Source: SIRX01 sp965213905 (GTDB lineage: Bacteria > Actinomycetota > Rubrobacteria > Rubrobacterales > Rubrobacteraceae). Taken from it: a DNA stretch of 64,000 bases. Shown piece by piece: positions 51,191 to 59,487 of this stretch (within the stretch, counting starts at the first letter, position 1; each line of letters opens with the position of its first letter). The translations under genes were made by a program, and so were the position numbers. The stretch spans positions 2,604,001 through 2,668,000 of the forward strand of contig OZ243922.1 in assembly GCA_965213905.1 (NCBI GenBank), given 5' to 3'. Under the pieces are notes generated by a model, which had not been told where the DNA came from, did no database searches, and saw nothing but the letters and a program-made list of their open reading frames with translations.

Positions 51191-52393
51191 TTATTGTTCT
51201 TCCAACTCTGCTAGTTCTTTGCCGAAGAGATCCGCCAGGGGTTCCAGGCCTTCGGGGGCGCCGGTTGCGAGCAGAGAGTCGCCGCCGCGCAGGGTGTAGC
51301 CGGCGCGCGGGCGGTAGGTCCAACGTCCCCCGCGGTTTACGGCCAGGGCGTACATGCCGGTCTCGGTCTCCAACTGCAGGTCTTCGAGTGATTTGCCGTC
51401 CGCGGGAGAGCCGGGAGAGGCGGTGAGCTTCAAGACGATCTCGTCCGATTCGCCCACGGCGGCGGAGAGGACCGGGTGGATCTCCTCTCCCTTCTCTACC
51501 ATCCAGACCATTTCCATCGCGCAATCGGCGATGGCTTCCGAAGCGGTTGCCAGGTGCAACACGCCCCGCAGCCGGGAGGAGTCCCCCAGGTGCCGGGCGG
51601 CCAGAAGAACCCAGCGTTCGATGCGGTAGCGCATCTCGTCCATCTCGTCTTCGATGGCGACGACCTCGCGGGCCAGGCCGGCGTCGCGGTAGAGCAGGGC
51701 GGAATAGGCGAGGCCGACCGCCACTTCGGAGAGGTTTTTCATCTCGATCAGGATGTCCACCGCCTTCTCCAACTCGGTGAGCGGCCCGGCTTCCTCGTCG
51801 GCCTCCGGTTTCGGCAGGGGGTTCGCCCCGGCGAGGCCCCGGATCTCCGCCACGCCTTCCGGCGGGCCCTGGAGGAAAAGTACGTCTCCTTCCCGCAGCA
51901 CGTCCTCGGGGCCGGGGTCGAAGTTCCACTCGTTGCCCGAGCGCAGGGCTATGGGCCGCATACCCGTCTCCAGCGGCAGGTCCACCTCACCGAGGCTCCG
52001 GCCGTCGAGGGTGCTCTCGGCGCAGATCCTTACCCGGGAGGGGATCTCCTCGGCCTCGGGGATGTCCTGTAAGAGTTCCGGCGGGATGCCGAGCTTTTTC
52101 ACGACGATCTTGGCGATGTCGTTTGCGGCGTTGCCGATCTTCTCGATGTCCTGGACTACCTGCAAGATGCCGGCCATCTGCTCCGCGTCCGCGGGGCTCC
52201 GGGCGGCGAGGATCGCCATGGAGCGCATGTCGAAGACCAGGCCGTTGAGTCGTTCCTCCAGGCGGGACACCTCCTCGGAGATGTCCTCGGAGTTGTAGAA
52301 GATGGCGGCGTAGGCCAGGTCCACCATAAGTTCCGAGGTATCTTTCGCCTCGGTCAGCATGTCCTTGAGGTTTCGGGGTCTCGTGTCTCGCAT
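51191..52393 (-). CDS. Duplicated PhoU-TrkA_C (RCK_C) regulatory protein
   Basis: Soluble 400-residue protein made of two copies of the same unit. Each copy has a PhoU-like helical bundle followed by a TrkA-C (RCK_C) ligand-binding domain. Copy 1 is ELMVDLAYAAIFYNSEDISE, then LPLETGMRPIALRSGNEW; copy 2 is EVAVGLAYSALLYRDAGLAR, then LETETGMYALAVNRGGRWTY. Both RCK_C parts include the ...GD-LLF/LLA... loop. Such proteins usually control a cation transporter through an ion or nucleotide, and the next gene upstream in the same operon is an SLC41/MgtE-like transporter with two matching halves. Confidence 0.88.
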   Translation of the reverse strand: MRDTRPRNLKDMLTEAKDTSELMVDLAYAAIFYNSEDISEEVSRLEERLNGLVFDMRSMAILAARSPADAEQMAGILQVVQDIEKIGNAANDIAKIVVKKLGIPPELLQDIPEAEEIPSRVRICAESTLDGRSLGEVDLPLETGMRPIALRSGNEWNFDPGPEDVLREGDVLFLQGPPEGVAEIRGLAGANPLPKPEADEEAGPLTELEKAVDILIEMKNLSEVAVGLAYSALLYRDAGLAREVVAIEDEMDEMRYRIERWVLLAARHLGDSSRLRGVLHLATASEAIADCAMEMVWMVEKGEEIHPVLSAAVGESDEIVLKLTASPGSPADGKSLEDLQLETETGMYALAVNRGGRWTYRPRAGYTLRGGDSLLATGAPEGLEPLADLFGKELAELEEQ

Positions 52394-52401
52394 GGCTCCT
52401 A

Positions 52402-53724
52402 CTATGTTAGCTGGAAAAAGATCATGGCTATTATAAGGCTCATAAAACCGAAGAGGTCTACCGAGGCCGTGATGATCGGGATTCCATAGGTGTCGGGGTC
52501 GAGACCGAGCCGGTAACTAACCGTCGAGCCGTAGTACGCGGCGAACACCGAGGCGGTCGTCGCGATGAGCCCGGCGACCGCGCTGATCCCCATCATCGCC
52601 AAGAATCCGGGGCTTAACGTACCGGCGTCCCATCCCAAAAAGTCGAGCAGTCCGGGGCTGATGTTCCCAATCGCAACGGCAATCCAGTGGGCGGCCCCCC
52701 CGATAAACAGATACACCCCGACGGCGAAGATGTAGACGAGCGTGAAGTCCCTGAATGCCCGGAGCTGCGGCAAACCGCGCGGCTCTAACAGGCCGAGATG
52801 CACTTTAGATGAGAGCCGGCTGGAGAGTATACCGCCGAGGGCGCCGCCCTCCTGGAGAAAGGCCGGCAAAAGGATGAGTAGGGCCGGATAAGTGAAAAAG
52901 ACCTCCCGGCGGTCTTCGAGGGCTAGGCCCACGAGGGTCATGGCGATTCCTGAGAGCGCCAGGATCGGCAGGCTCTCGGCCAGGATGCGGCGGAGGTCCC
53001 GGCCACCCAGGCGAAACCCGACGGCGACGGCGGCGACGGCGGCCAGGATCAGGGCCGCCGCCAGGGCGTTGGAGAAGACGGGAATGCCGATCAGGGTGGT
53101 GGCGAGCACCAGCGCCGGCAGGGTCAGTATGTCGCCGGCGGCGGTCAGCATCGGGGCGGCGATGTTGTCCATGTCCCAGCCGCGCGACACGCTCAGCCGG
53201 GCGACCAGGATTGTAATGCCCACGAGCAAAACCCCCGCGATAATCCCCCCGACGGTGGAGATCACGGCGTAGTCCAAAACCGAAAGCTCGCTTTCCACAC
53301 CCAAAAGGTCCGAGAGGTACCGGGCCAGGAAAGCCAGGAAAACCCCCGAGATGAGCGAGAGGATCATGGCGGCCTGCACGTTCTCGGCCAGGATACCGCG
53401 CCGGAGGTTTACCCGGAAGAGGCCGGTCTGGATGGCGGTCGAGAGGCGGCTGCCCATCGCGCCGAAGATGGCGCCCCGCATCCCGATGGCCGCCGGGATC
53501 AAGACCGCCAGCCCGACCAACTCCTCCAACGTACCCGTAATGCTCGCCAGCGCGACACCCGCGATAAGCTCCCCGACAGAAGAGATAAACAGCGCCGCGA
53601 AGCCCTGCCGCAACGACTCTTTTTCTTCGGTCAGGTAGCCGTAAACGGCCGGCCGGATGTGCGGCCGGTTGCGAAACCTGCTCCGCAGGCCGCCGTCTTT
53701 CCGGGTGTTTTCTTTCTCGGACAC
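52402..53724 (-). CDS. SLC41/MgtE-like divalent-cation transporter with two MgtE membrane domains
   Basis: Inner-membrane protein, 440 residues. It has two repeats of an MgtE-type membrane domain and no cytosolic N or CBS domain. The first repeat holds VLIPAAIGMRGAIFGAMGSR, the second ILLPAFLQEGGALGGILSSR, and each lies before a Ser-x-Leu-Ser stretch. The C-terminus ends PIITASVDLFGFMSLIIAMI, which is the ion-pore Asp helix. Likely carries Mg2+, Co2+ or Mn2+. GTG 53724 is chosen because a TTTACA-17-TATACC promoter ends 8 nt before it. Regulated probably by the PhoU-TrkA_C protein 9 nt downstream. Confidence 0.87.
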   Translation of the reverse strand: MSEKENTRKDGGLRSRFRNRPHIRPAVYGYLTEEKESLRQGFAALFISSVGELIAGVALASITGTLEELVGLAVLIPAAIGMRGAIFGAMGSRLSTAIQTGLFRVNLRRGILAENVQAAMILSLISGVFLAFLARYLSDLLGVESELSVLDYAVISTVGGIIAGVLLVGITILVARLSVSRGWDMDNIAAPMLTAAGDILTLPALVLATTLIGIPVFSNALAAALILAAVAAVAVGFRLGGRDLRRILAESLPILALSGIAMTLVGLALEDRREVFFTYPALLILLPAFLQEGGALGGILSSRLSSKVHLGLLEPRGLPQLRAFRDFTLVYIFAVGVYLFIGGAAHWIAVAIGNISPGLLDFLGWDAGTLSPGFLAMMGISAVAGLIATTASVFAAYYGSTVSYRLGLDPDTYGIPIITASVDLFGFMSLIIAMIFFQLT

Positions 53725-53732
53725 GGTAGAGA

Positions 53733-53761
53733 GGTATAGCGTTTGAGAAGGGTTATGTAAA
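53733..53761 (-). promoter_or_regulatory. Promoter for the MgtE-like gene, leaderless type
   Basis: On the minus strand, TTTACA (53761-53756), a 17-nt spacer and TATACC (53738-53733). The start codon GTG 53724 begins 8 nt after the -10, and no Shine-Dalgarno is present. Confidence 0.5.
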
Positions 53762-53828
53762 GCGTCCGGGGGCGAAAGCAGACAATATACTGGCGATGGT
53801 AGATGGCACCACAAGATGGAGGAGAGAG

Positions 53829-54767
53829 ATGCGCGCTGTTACGGTAAACCACACGTCGCCCGGTAATCTGGATTTCGGGGATGTGAACGAGCCGTCCCCG
53901 ACTCCGTCCGAGGCCCTGATCCGGGTCTCAGCCATCTCCCTTAACCGGGGCGAGGTGCGCCGGGCCGAAAACGCCGAGCCCGGGTCCTGTCCCGGGTGGG
54001 ACCTGGCCGGAACCGTGGAACGGGCCGCTGAAGACGGATCCGGCCCGCCAGAAAGCTTCCGGGTGGTCGGGTTTCTCCCTTCCGGCGCCTGGGCGGAACT
54101 CGCCGCCGTCCCGACGGACTCACTCGCCGTGCTGCCAGACGACGTCTCTTTCGTCCAGGCGGCGACGCTACCGGTCGCGGGCCTGACGGCGCTCTACGCC
54201 CTGGAGAAAGGCGGCAACTTGCTCGGCCGGTCGGCGCTCGTGACCGGCGCCTCCGGTGGCGCGGGCCGCTTCGGGGTGCAACTCGCCCGGCTCGCGGGGG
54301 CGAGGGTGGTCGCGGTCGTGCGCCGGGAGGAGCACGTAGAGTTGCTGCGGGACGCCGGGGCGCAAGAGGTGGTCGTCAGCGAGGACGCGTCAGATGCGGA
54401 AGAGCATGGCCCGTACCACGTCGTGATGGAATCTGTCGGCGGTGCGGTTTTGGGGAACGTGATCCCTATGCTGAACACCGGCGGAACCTGCGTCACGTTC
54501 GGGGTCTCGGCCGCCCCGGAAACTACCCTCGACATCCGCAGCTTCTTCGCAACCGGCGGGGCGAGCCTTTACGGTTTCATACTCTTCCACGAGGTGTTGG
54601 AGAAACCAGCCTCCTTTGGCCTGGATCGTCTGGCGCGGCTCGTCGCTGACGGGAGCCTCCGGCCATACGTCGCCCTGGAGGAATCCTGGACGGAGATCGG
54701 GGGCGTCGCCGAAAGCCTGATAGGGCGGGGCTTCACCGGCAAGGCGGTGCTCCACGTTGACGGATGA
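53829..54767 (+). CDS. MDR-type quinone oxidoreductase-like dehydrogenase
   Basis: NAD(P)-dependent medium-chain reductase, 312 residues. ALIRVSAISLNRGEVRRAEN matches the substrate-domain motif, and PGWDLAGTVERAAEDGSGPP the GxDxxG turn. LVTGASGGAGRFGVQLAR is the nucleotide loop, and VVAVVRREEHVELLRDAGAQ suggests an NADP-selective basic residue. There is no zinc-binding Cys set. ATG 53829 follows GGAGGAGAGAG; TATACT at 53786-53791 may be its -10. Divergent from the MgtE-like gene. Confidence 0.87.
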   Translation: MRAVTVNHTSPGNLDFGDVNEPSPTPSEALIRVSAISLNRGEVRRAENAEPGSCPGWDLAGTVERAAEDGSGPPESFRVVGFLPSGAWAELAAVPTDSLAVLPDDVSFVQAATLPVAGLTALYALEKGGNLLGRSALVTGASGGAGRFGVQLARLAGARVVAVVRREEHVELLRDAGAQEVVVSEDASDAEEHGPYHVVMESVGGAVLGNVIPMLNTGGTCVTFGVSAAPETTLDIRSFFATGGASLYGFILFHEVLEKPASFGLDRLARLVADGSLRPYVALEESWTEIGGVAESLIGRGFTGKAVLHVDG

Positions 54768-54773
54768 GCGCGG

Positions 54774-55391
54774 TCAATCGAAGTCTGTTGGCAGGTTAGG
54801 CTCCCGATGGTGCCCGAAGAAGCGATAGACCTGGGCGGGCGTGACGCGGGTTAGCGAAAGTTCGGGCAACTCATCCTCTCCAAAGAACGCCGCCCCGGCG
54901 GAATCTAACCTCACCGTCGAAGCTCCCTCTTCTATCTCACACAGAAAGTTGAGCTTGTAGACGTGGTAGGGGATAGGAGGATGATCGTGCCGGTCCCGGT
55001 CGTAGGCGGAGATGAGCTTTACCGGCCGTATCCGGTAGCCGGATTCTTCGTACGTCTCGCGCACGGCGGCTTCGGAGGCCGATTCTCCTACATCAGCCCA
55101 GCCACCGGGTAGCGACCAGAGACCGTCTTCGGTCTCTTTGACGAGCAATATCGCGTCTTCCTCGAACACAGCCGCCCGAACGTCCACTTTCGGCGTCGCC
55201 GGACCTGTTTGTAGGCCGAGAAGCTCGCGGGCTTCTTCGAGGTCTCCGGTAGAGTGCGCCGCCAAAACCTCGGCTGCCACCTCTCGCAGTTGCTCGTACC
55301 GTTCCACATCGTAGTGGTCCCGGGTGTAAGTCAGGCCATCTTGGGCGATGGATTGCAAGCGCTTTGCCCACTGTAGCCACCGGGGGTCCAC
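54774..55391 (-). CDS. NUDIX hydrolase with N-terminal Nudix_N_2-type domain
   Basis: Hydrolase of nucleoside-diphosphate-linked substrates, 205 residues. The N-terminal 60 residues (WLQWAKRLQSIAQDGLTYTR) form a helical domain typical of ADP-ribose/ADP-sugar NUDIX enzymes. The Nudix box is GGWADVGESASEAAVRETYE followed by ESGY. GTG 55391. The gene lies 6 nt from the convergent dehydrogenase stop. Confidence 0.9.
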   Translation of the reverse strand: MDPRWLQWAKRLQSIAQDGLTYTRDHYDVERYEQLREVAAEVLAAHSTGDLEEARELLGLQTGPATPKVDVRAAVFEEDAILLVKETEDGLWSLPGGWADVGESASEAAVRETYEESGYRIRPVKLISAYDRDRHDHPPIPYHVYKLNFLCEIEEGASTVRLDSAGAAFFGEDELPELSLTRVTPAQVYRFFGHHREPNLPTDFD

Positions 55392-55402
55392 AGCGTACCC
55401 GG

Positions 55403-56059
55403 CTACGCTTTGCCGGGTACCAGCGAACGGAGGCCCGCGCTGATACGCCGGGTCGAGTAGCCTAGCACCCGGCGCTGGTGGTAGTAGAGGTCTATCTCCA
55501 GCGGGGCCAGCAAGGCCGCCGCCAGGTACTCCAGGTCGAGGTCTTCTTCGATGGCGCCTTCCCGGTCCGCCGTCCGCAAGAGCGTTAGCACGGTCGAGCG
55601 GAGCCAGTCGCGCGCCGGGTGCGAGAGTTGGTCGAGACGCCCGGCCCCGGAGAGAGGCTCGTGGCCGCCGTAAAAGAGATCCAGGTTACTTTCCGTGAAG
55701 AAAACTAGCCGATCTAGAAAAACGTCCAGCTTCTCCAGCGCACCCCGCCCCGCCCCGCCGACGACCTCCAACGTCTCTTTCTGAAACTCCCTGGTCGGCC
55801 CATCCAACAGGGCGTGGCACAAGAAACCCTTGTGGGGAAAGCGCCGGTAGAGCGTGCCCTTGCCAACCCCGGCCGCCCGCGCTATCTCCTCCATCGTAAC
55901 CCCGGTTACACCCCTCTCGCCGAAGAGCCGCCGCGCCGCCCGCAGAACCTTGTCCCGGTTTCGGGCCGCATCACTCCGCTCGTTATCGCACAGGGCGGAG
56001 CCGCCGGTGTGATCCAGGAGCCACCCGGACCTGTTCTTGCCCTGTCTGGTCTGAACCAC
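55403..56059 (-). CDS. TetR-family transcriptional regulator
   Basis: Repressor of 218 residues: a DNA-binding helix-turn-helix, with KVLRAARRLFGERGVTGVTM, EEIARAAGVGKGTLYRRFPH and KGFLCHALLD, then a ligand/dimer domain. An N-terminal extension of about 32 residues precedes the HTH. GTG 56059 has AAGGAG 6 nt upstream; this ribosome site is part of a palindrome shared with the wrbA promoter, so the protein probably controls both itself and wrbA. Confidence 0.92.
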   Translation of the reverse strand: MVQTRQGKNRSGWLLDHTGGSALCDNERSDAARNRDKVLRAARRLFGERGVTGVTMEEIARAAGVGKGTLYRRFPHKGFLCHALLDGPTREFQKETLEVVGGAGRGALEKLDVFLDRLVFFTESNLDLFYGGHEPLSGAGRLDQLSHPARDWLRSTVLTLLRTADREGAIEEDLDLEYLAAALLAPLEIDLYYHQRRVLGYSTRRISAGLRSLVPGKA

Positions 56060-56067
56060 TGCTTACT

Positions 56068-56104
56068 CCTTAACCTTGACACCACCAGTCTAACGGGTTA
56101 AGGT
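56068..56104. promoter_or_regulatory. Divergent promoters with shared palindromic operator (TetR/wrbA)
   Basis: CCTTAACC (56068-56075) and GGTTAAGG (56096-56103) form an 8-nt inverted repeat 20 nt apart. Between them lies TTGACA (56076-56081), the -35 for wrbA, with its -10 TAAGGT at 56099-56104. On the other strand TAGACT (56092-56087) with TTTAAG (56115-56110) is a possible regulator promoter. A TetR dimer on the palindrome would cover both. Confidence 0.6.
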
Positions 56105-56152
56105 GCAAACTTAAAGCGGACGCGGGTCCACTTAGTATTGAAAGGAGTTAAT

Positions 56153-56827
56153 TTGTCGAAGGTATTGGTAACCTACTACAGCACGTACGGGCACACTTAC
56201 CAGATGGCGCAGGCTGTGGCGAAGGGCGCCGAGGTGGATGGTGGGTCCGAGGTTCGGTTGCGTCGCATACCGGAGCTCGAAGAGGCGCGCAAGGCCCTTT
56301 CGGAGCAGGATTTCTACGTGCAGTCCCAAGAGCAGCAGTCGGAGATACCGGAGGTTACGCACGACGATTTACGGTGGGCCGACGGCATTATCTGGGGGAC
56401 TCCAACCCGCTACGGCAACATGACCGCCCAGATGAAGCAGTTTTTGGATACGACCGGCGCGTTGTGGCAGAACGGCGAGCTGGAGGACAAGGCGACAGGG
56501 GTCTTTACGAGCACCGCCACCATCCACGGTGGGCAGGAAACCACTATAATCACCAGTCTGATCCCGTTGTTGCACTTGGGCATGGTCTTTGTCGGGACGC
56601 CTTACGGCCAGAACCCGCACATCCTAACTACCGAAGGCGTCGGCGGTACTCCGTACGGTCCTTCTACGGTGGCCGGGTTGGACGGCTCTCAGCAGCCGGT
56701 AGAGGATGAGTTGCTCTCGTGCCGCAACCTGGGCAGCCGGGTTGGGCAAGTCGCTGAGGTGCTCCGTAGCGTGCGCGAGCAACGGGAGCAGGGCCAGCAA
56801 GAGAACGCCGAAACTTACGACGGGTAG
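56153..56827 (+). CDS. wrbA: WrbA-type NAD(P)H:quinone oxidoreductase
   Basis: Flavodoxin-like FMN enzyme reducing quinones by two electrons, 224 residues. The FMN phosphate loop is YYSTYGHTYQMAQAVAKGA; GTPTRYGNMTAQMKQFLDTT and the TSTATIHGGQETT loop follow. GTPYG and SRVGQVAEV close the WrbA pattern. TTG 56153 is chosen as start because AAAGGAG stands 6 nt upstream. The C-terminal tail is Gln/Glu-rich. Confidence 0.92.
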   Translation: MSKVLVTYYSTYGHTYQMAQAVAKGAEVDGGSEVRLRRIPELEEARKALSEQDFYVQSQEQQSEIPEVTHDDLRWADGIIWGTPTRYGNMTAQMKQFLDTTGALWQNGELEDKATGVFTSTATIHGGQETTIITSLIPLLHLGMVFVGTPYGQNPHILTTEGVGGTPYGPSTVAGLDGSQQPVEDELLSCRNLGSRVGQVAEVLRSVREQREQGQQENAETYDG

Positions 56828-56876
56828 CAAAGACCGGTAGCCAGCAAAAACGCTAAGAAAAGAAAAGGAGAACGGC

Positions 56877-57095
56877 ATGGCCGAGCAAACCAAGATCACG
56901 GCCTACGACAACGGCCCGTACCTGGTGACGGGACAGGTGCTCATCACCGACGCAGACGGCAACGAGTACCCGAAGGAGCAGGAAACGGCCGCCCTCTGCC
57001 GCTGCGGGGCCTCGACCAACAAGCCTTTCTGCGACGGTACGCATTCAAAGGCCGGCTTCGAAGCCGCCGAGCGGGCGGTGCAACAGGAAGGCTAG
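56877..57095 (+). CDS. CDGSH iron-sulfur domain protein
   Basis: A 72-residue [2Fe-2S] protein. LCRCGASTNKPFCDGTHSKA carries the three Cys and one His ligands (C-x-C-x2-S-x3-P-x-C-D-G-T-H). Its role is probably electron or cluster transfer. ATG 56877 follows AAAAGGAG. It lies 50 nt after wrbA and may be co-transcribed. Confidence 0.93.
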   Translation: MAEQTKITAYDNGPYLVTGQVLITDADGNEYPKEQETAALCRCGASTNKPFCDGTHSKAGFEAAERAVQQEG

Positions 57096-57137
57096 GAAAG
57101 CTAGAAAGTCCCCGCCGTCCCGGTGTAGACTGCCGGT

Positions 57138-58166
57138 ATGGATGCCGGCACGCACAGAGTTCTCCCGACCGCGCGCGTACATTTCGGCGCCGGGAGCGTA
57201 AAAGAGATAGAGACGGAGGCCCGATCTTGCGATCGGACTTTCGTCATTACCGGCCGCACCCTCGCCGAGAAGACGGATCTCGTCCAGCGCGTGGAGCGGT
57301 TACTGGGTGAGAAACACGCCGGGACCTACGCCGGAATAGGCCAGCACACCCCCGGCGGCGCGGTCGAAGAAGCTGCGGGGGAGGCGGAGATGGCCGCCGC
57401 GGACCTGCTCGTGGCCTTCGGTGGCGGGAGCGTCGTCGACGGAACAAAGGCTATCGCCCGGCAACTCGGCTATCCGGCGCAGATCTCCATCCCGACCACG
57501 CTCTCGGCGGCGGAGTGGGCGCACCGCGTCGGCGTCACCGACGAGGCCGCCGGGAAGAAGTCGGGCTTCGCGGATCCTAGAGCCGTACCACCGGTCGTCA
57601 TACTGGACCCGGAGATGACAGTCTTCACGCCGGAGAAATTGTGGCTCTCGACCGGGATAAGGGCCTTGGACCACGCGGTCGAAGGATTTCTCTACGGTGG
57701 CCCGCACCCCATCACCGACGTGACCGGCCTCGCAGGCGCCCGCCGGCTCTTCGAGTACCTGCCGCGCTCGAAAGAAAAGCCGGAAGACCTGGACGCGAGG
57801 GCGGAGTTGCAGGTAGCCGCCTGGCTCTCGTATTTCGCGCCGCTCAACACCCCGATGGGCCTGTCTCACGGCCTGGGGCGCAGGATCGGGGCGAGCTACG
57901 GAGTGCCACACGGTATTACCTCCTGCATAACCCTCGCGCCGAGCCTCGAAGTCATGCGGGAACGGATAGACGGGGATCTGTGGTCGGCGCTGGCCGGGGC
58001 CGTGGAAGGTGACCCGCCATCGCGGATCGCCGGACTGGTCGAGGGGTTGGGTTTGCCCGACTCTTTGCGCGGAGCAGGCGTGCCGGAGAAAGACCTGGGC
58101 GACATAGCGGACGAGTTCGGGGACCGGGCCGGCGACGCCCGGAGAATCCTCGAACTGGCATACTGA
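57138..58166 (+). CDS. Iron-containing alcohol dehydrogenase, maleylacetate-reductase-like
   Basis: NAD(P)-dependent metal dehydrogenase of 342 residues. VHFGAGSVKEIETEA opens the family; VAFGGGSVVDGTKAIARQLG is the GGGS nucleotide loop, and SIPTTLSAAEWAH is next. Metal ligands are probably Asp/His of IRALDHAVEGF and the His residues of MGLSHGLGRRIGASYGVPHG. It is shorter than typical Fe-ADH and closest in pattern to maleylacetate reductase. No other aromatic-degradation gene is adjacent, so the substrate is open. Confidence 0.83.
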   Translation: MDAGTHRVLPTARVHFGAGSVKEIETEARSCDRTFVITGRTLAEKTDLVQRVERLLGEKHAGTYAGIGQHTPGGAVEEAAGEAEMAAADLLVAFGGGSVVDGTKAIARQLGYPAQISIPTTLSAAEWAHRVGVTDEAAGKKSGFADPRAVPPVVILDPEMTVFTPEKLWLSTGIRALDHAVEGFLYGGPHPITDVTGLAGARRLFEYLPRSKEKPEDLDARAELQVAAWLSYFAPLNTPMGLSHGLGRRIGASYGVPHGITSCITLAPSLEVMRERIDGDLWSALAGAVEGDPPSRIAGLVEGLGLPDSLRGAGVPEKDLGDIADEFGDRAGDARRILELAY

Positions 58167-58197
58167 CCTTTCTGGGAGCAACAGGAAGGAAGCAGCA

Positions 58198-59481
58198 GTG
58201 GTCGGTGTCATCAGCGGTGTAAAACGTCAAACGGAGATCTACCTGAACGGCCTCGCGGGAAAGCAGCCTACCGTACCCGCAGACCCGGGGCGGCTGAAAG
58301 AAGCGGCGCGGGAGCAGATGAGCCCGGAAGCCTTCGCCTACGTCGCCGGGGGCGCCGGGAAAGAGAACACCGTCCACGAAAACCGGGCGGCGTTCGCCCG
58401 GCGCCGCCTCGTGCCCCGTATGCTCCGCGACGTCTCCGAACGCGACACCTCCGTAGAACTATTCGGCAGGAGACTCCCGGCGCCGATCCTTCTAGCCCCT
58501 ATCGGAGTGTTGGAGATGGCCCACCGGGAGGCGGACGTGGCCGTTTCAAAAGCCGCCGCGGCCGAGGGCGTGCCGTTCATCTTCTCCAACCAGGCCTCCA
58601 AGCCGATGGAAGAGTGCGCTGCGGCGATGGGGAACGCGCCGCGTTGGTTCCAACTCTACTGGAGCACCTCCGACGCGTTGGTCGAGAGCTTCGTCCGGCG
58701 GGCGGAGCGGAGCGGCTGCGAGGCGATAGTCGTTACCCTGGACACCACCATGCTCGGCTGGCGCACCCGCGACCTGGACCTCGCTTATCTCCCCTTTCTG
58801 CGCGGCAAGGGCATCGCCCAGTACACCAGCGACCCGGTGTTCCGCCGCAGCCTTTCGGAGCCCGCACCGCCGGCCGGGAAGACGAAAATAAACTTCTCCA
58901 CGGTCAAGTCGCTCGTCGAACAGGCCCGCAACTACCCGGGCAACCCGCTAAAGAACCTCGTCTCCGGCGAGCCGCTCGCCGCGGTGCGGAAGTTCATCGC
59001 CACCTACTCCCGGCCCTCGCTGACCTGGGAAAACCTGGCCTTTTTGCGCGAACGCACAAAGCTGCCCATCGTGCTCAAGGGCATCCTGCGCCCCGACGAC
59101 GCCGGAAAAGCGGTCGAACACGGGATGGACGGCGTGATCGTCTCGAACCACGGTGGCCGGCAGGTGGACGGCGCGATAGCGACCATCGACGCGCTGCCGG
59201 ACGTCGTCGACGCCGTCGACGGCAACATCCCGGTACTTTTCGACAGCGGCGTCCGGGGCGGGGCGGACGTGTTCAAGGCGCTGGCGCTCGGGGCTCGGGC
59301 GGTTTGCCTGGGACGGCCCTACGTGTACGGGCTCGCGCTCCGCGGGGAAGAGGGGGTGCGAAACGTCATCCGGAACCTCATCGCCGACTTCGACCTGACG
59401 ATGGGCCTCGCCGGTTGCCGGTCAATTGGTGAGATAACGGAGGACAACCTCGCCCGGACCCGGACGGGGCGTAGAATATAG
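58198..59481 (+). CDS. FMN-dependent alpha-hydroxy-acid oxidase, lactate 2-monooxygenase-like
   Basis: Enzyme of 427 residues that oxidises L-lactate or a similar hydroxy acid. The length, the N-terminal PEAFAYVAGGAGKENTVHEN and RRRLVPRMLRDVSERDTSVE are those of lactate 2-monooxygenase. The FMN-binding LAPIGVLEMAHREADVAVSK, WFQLYWSTSDALVESFVRRA and the catalytic VSNHGGRQVDGAIATIDALP (His base, Arg) are present. GTG 58198 has AGGAAGGAAG upstream. Product would be pyruvate plus peroxide, or acetate and CO2. It sits between Fe-ADH and a thioredoxin-reductase fusion. Confidence 0.9.
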   Translation: MVGVISGVKRQTEIYLNGLAGKQPTVPADPGRLKEAAREQMSPEAFAYVAGGAGKENTVHENRAAFARRRLVPRMLRDVSERDTSVELFGRRLPAPILLAPIGVLEMAHREADVAVSKAAAAEGVPFIFSNQASKPMEECAAAMGNAPRWFQLYWSTSDALVESFVRRAERSGCEAIVVTLDTTMLGWRTRDLDLAYLPFLRGKGIAQYTSDPVFRRSLSEPAPPAGKTKINFSTVKSLVEQARNYPGNPLKNLVSGEPLAAVRKFIATYSRPSLTWENLAFLRERTKLPIVLKGILRPDDAGKAVEHGMDGVIVSNHGGRQVDGAIATIDALPDVVDAVDGNIPVLFDSGVRGGADVFKALALGARAVCLGRPYVYGLALRGEEGVRNVIRNLIADFDLTMGLAGCRSIGEITEDNLARTRTGRRI

Positions 59482-59487
59482 CTGTCT

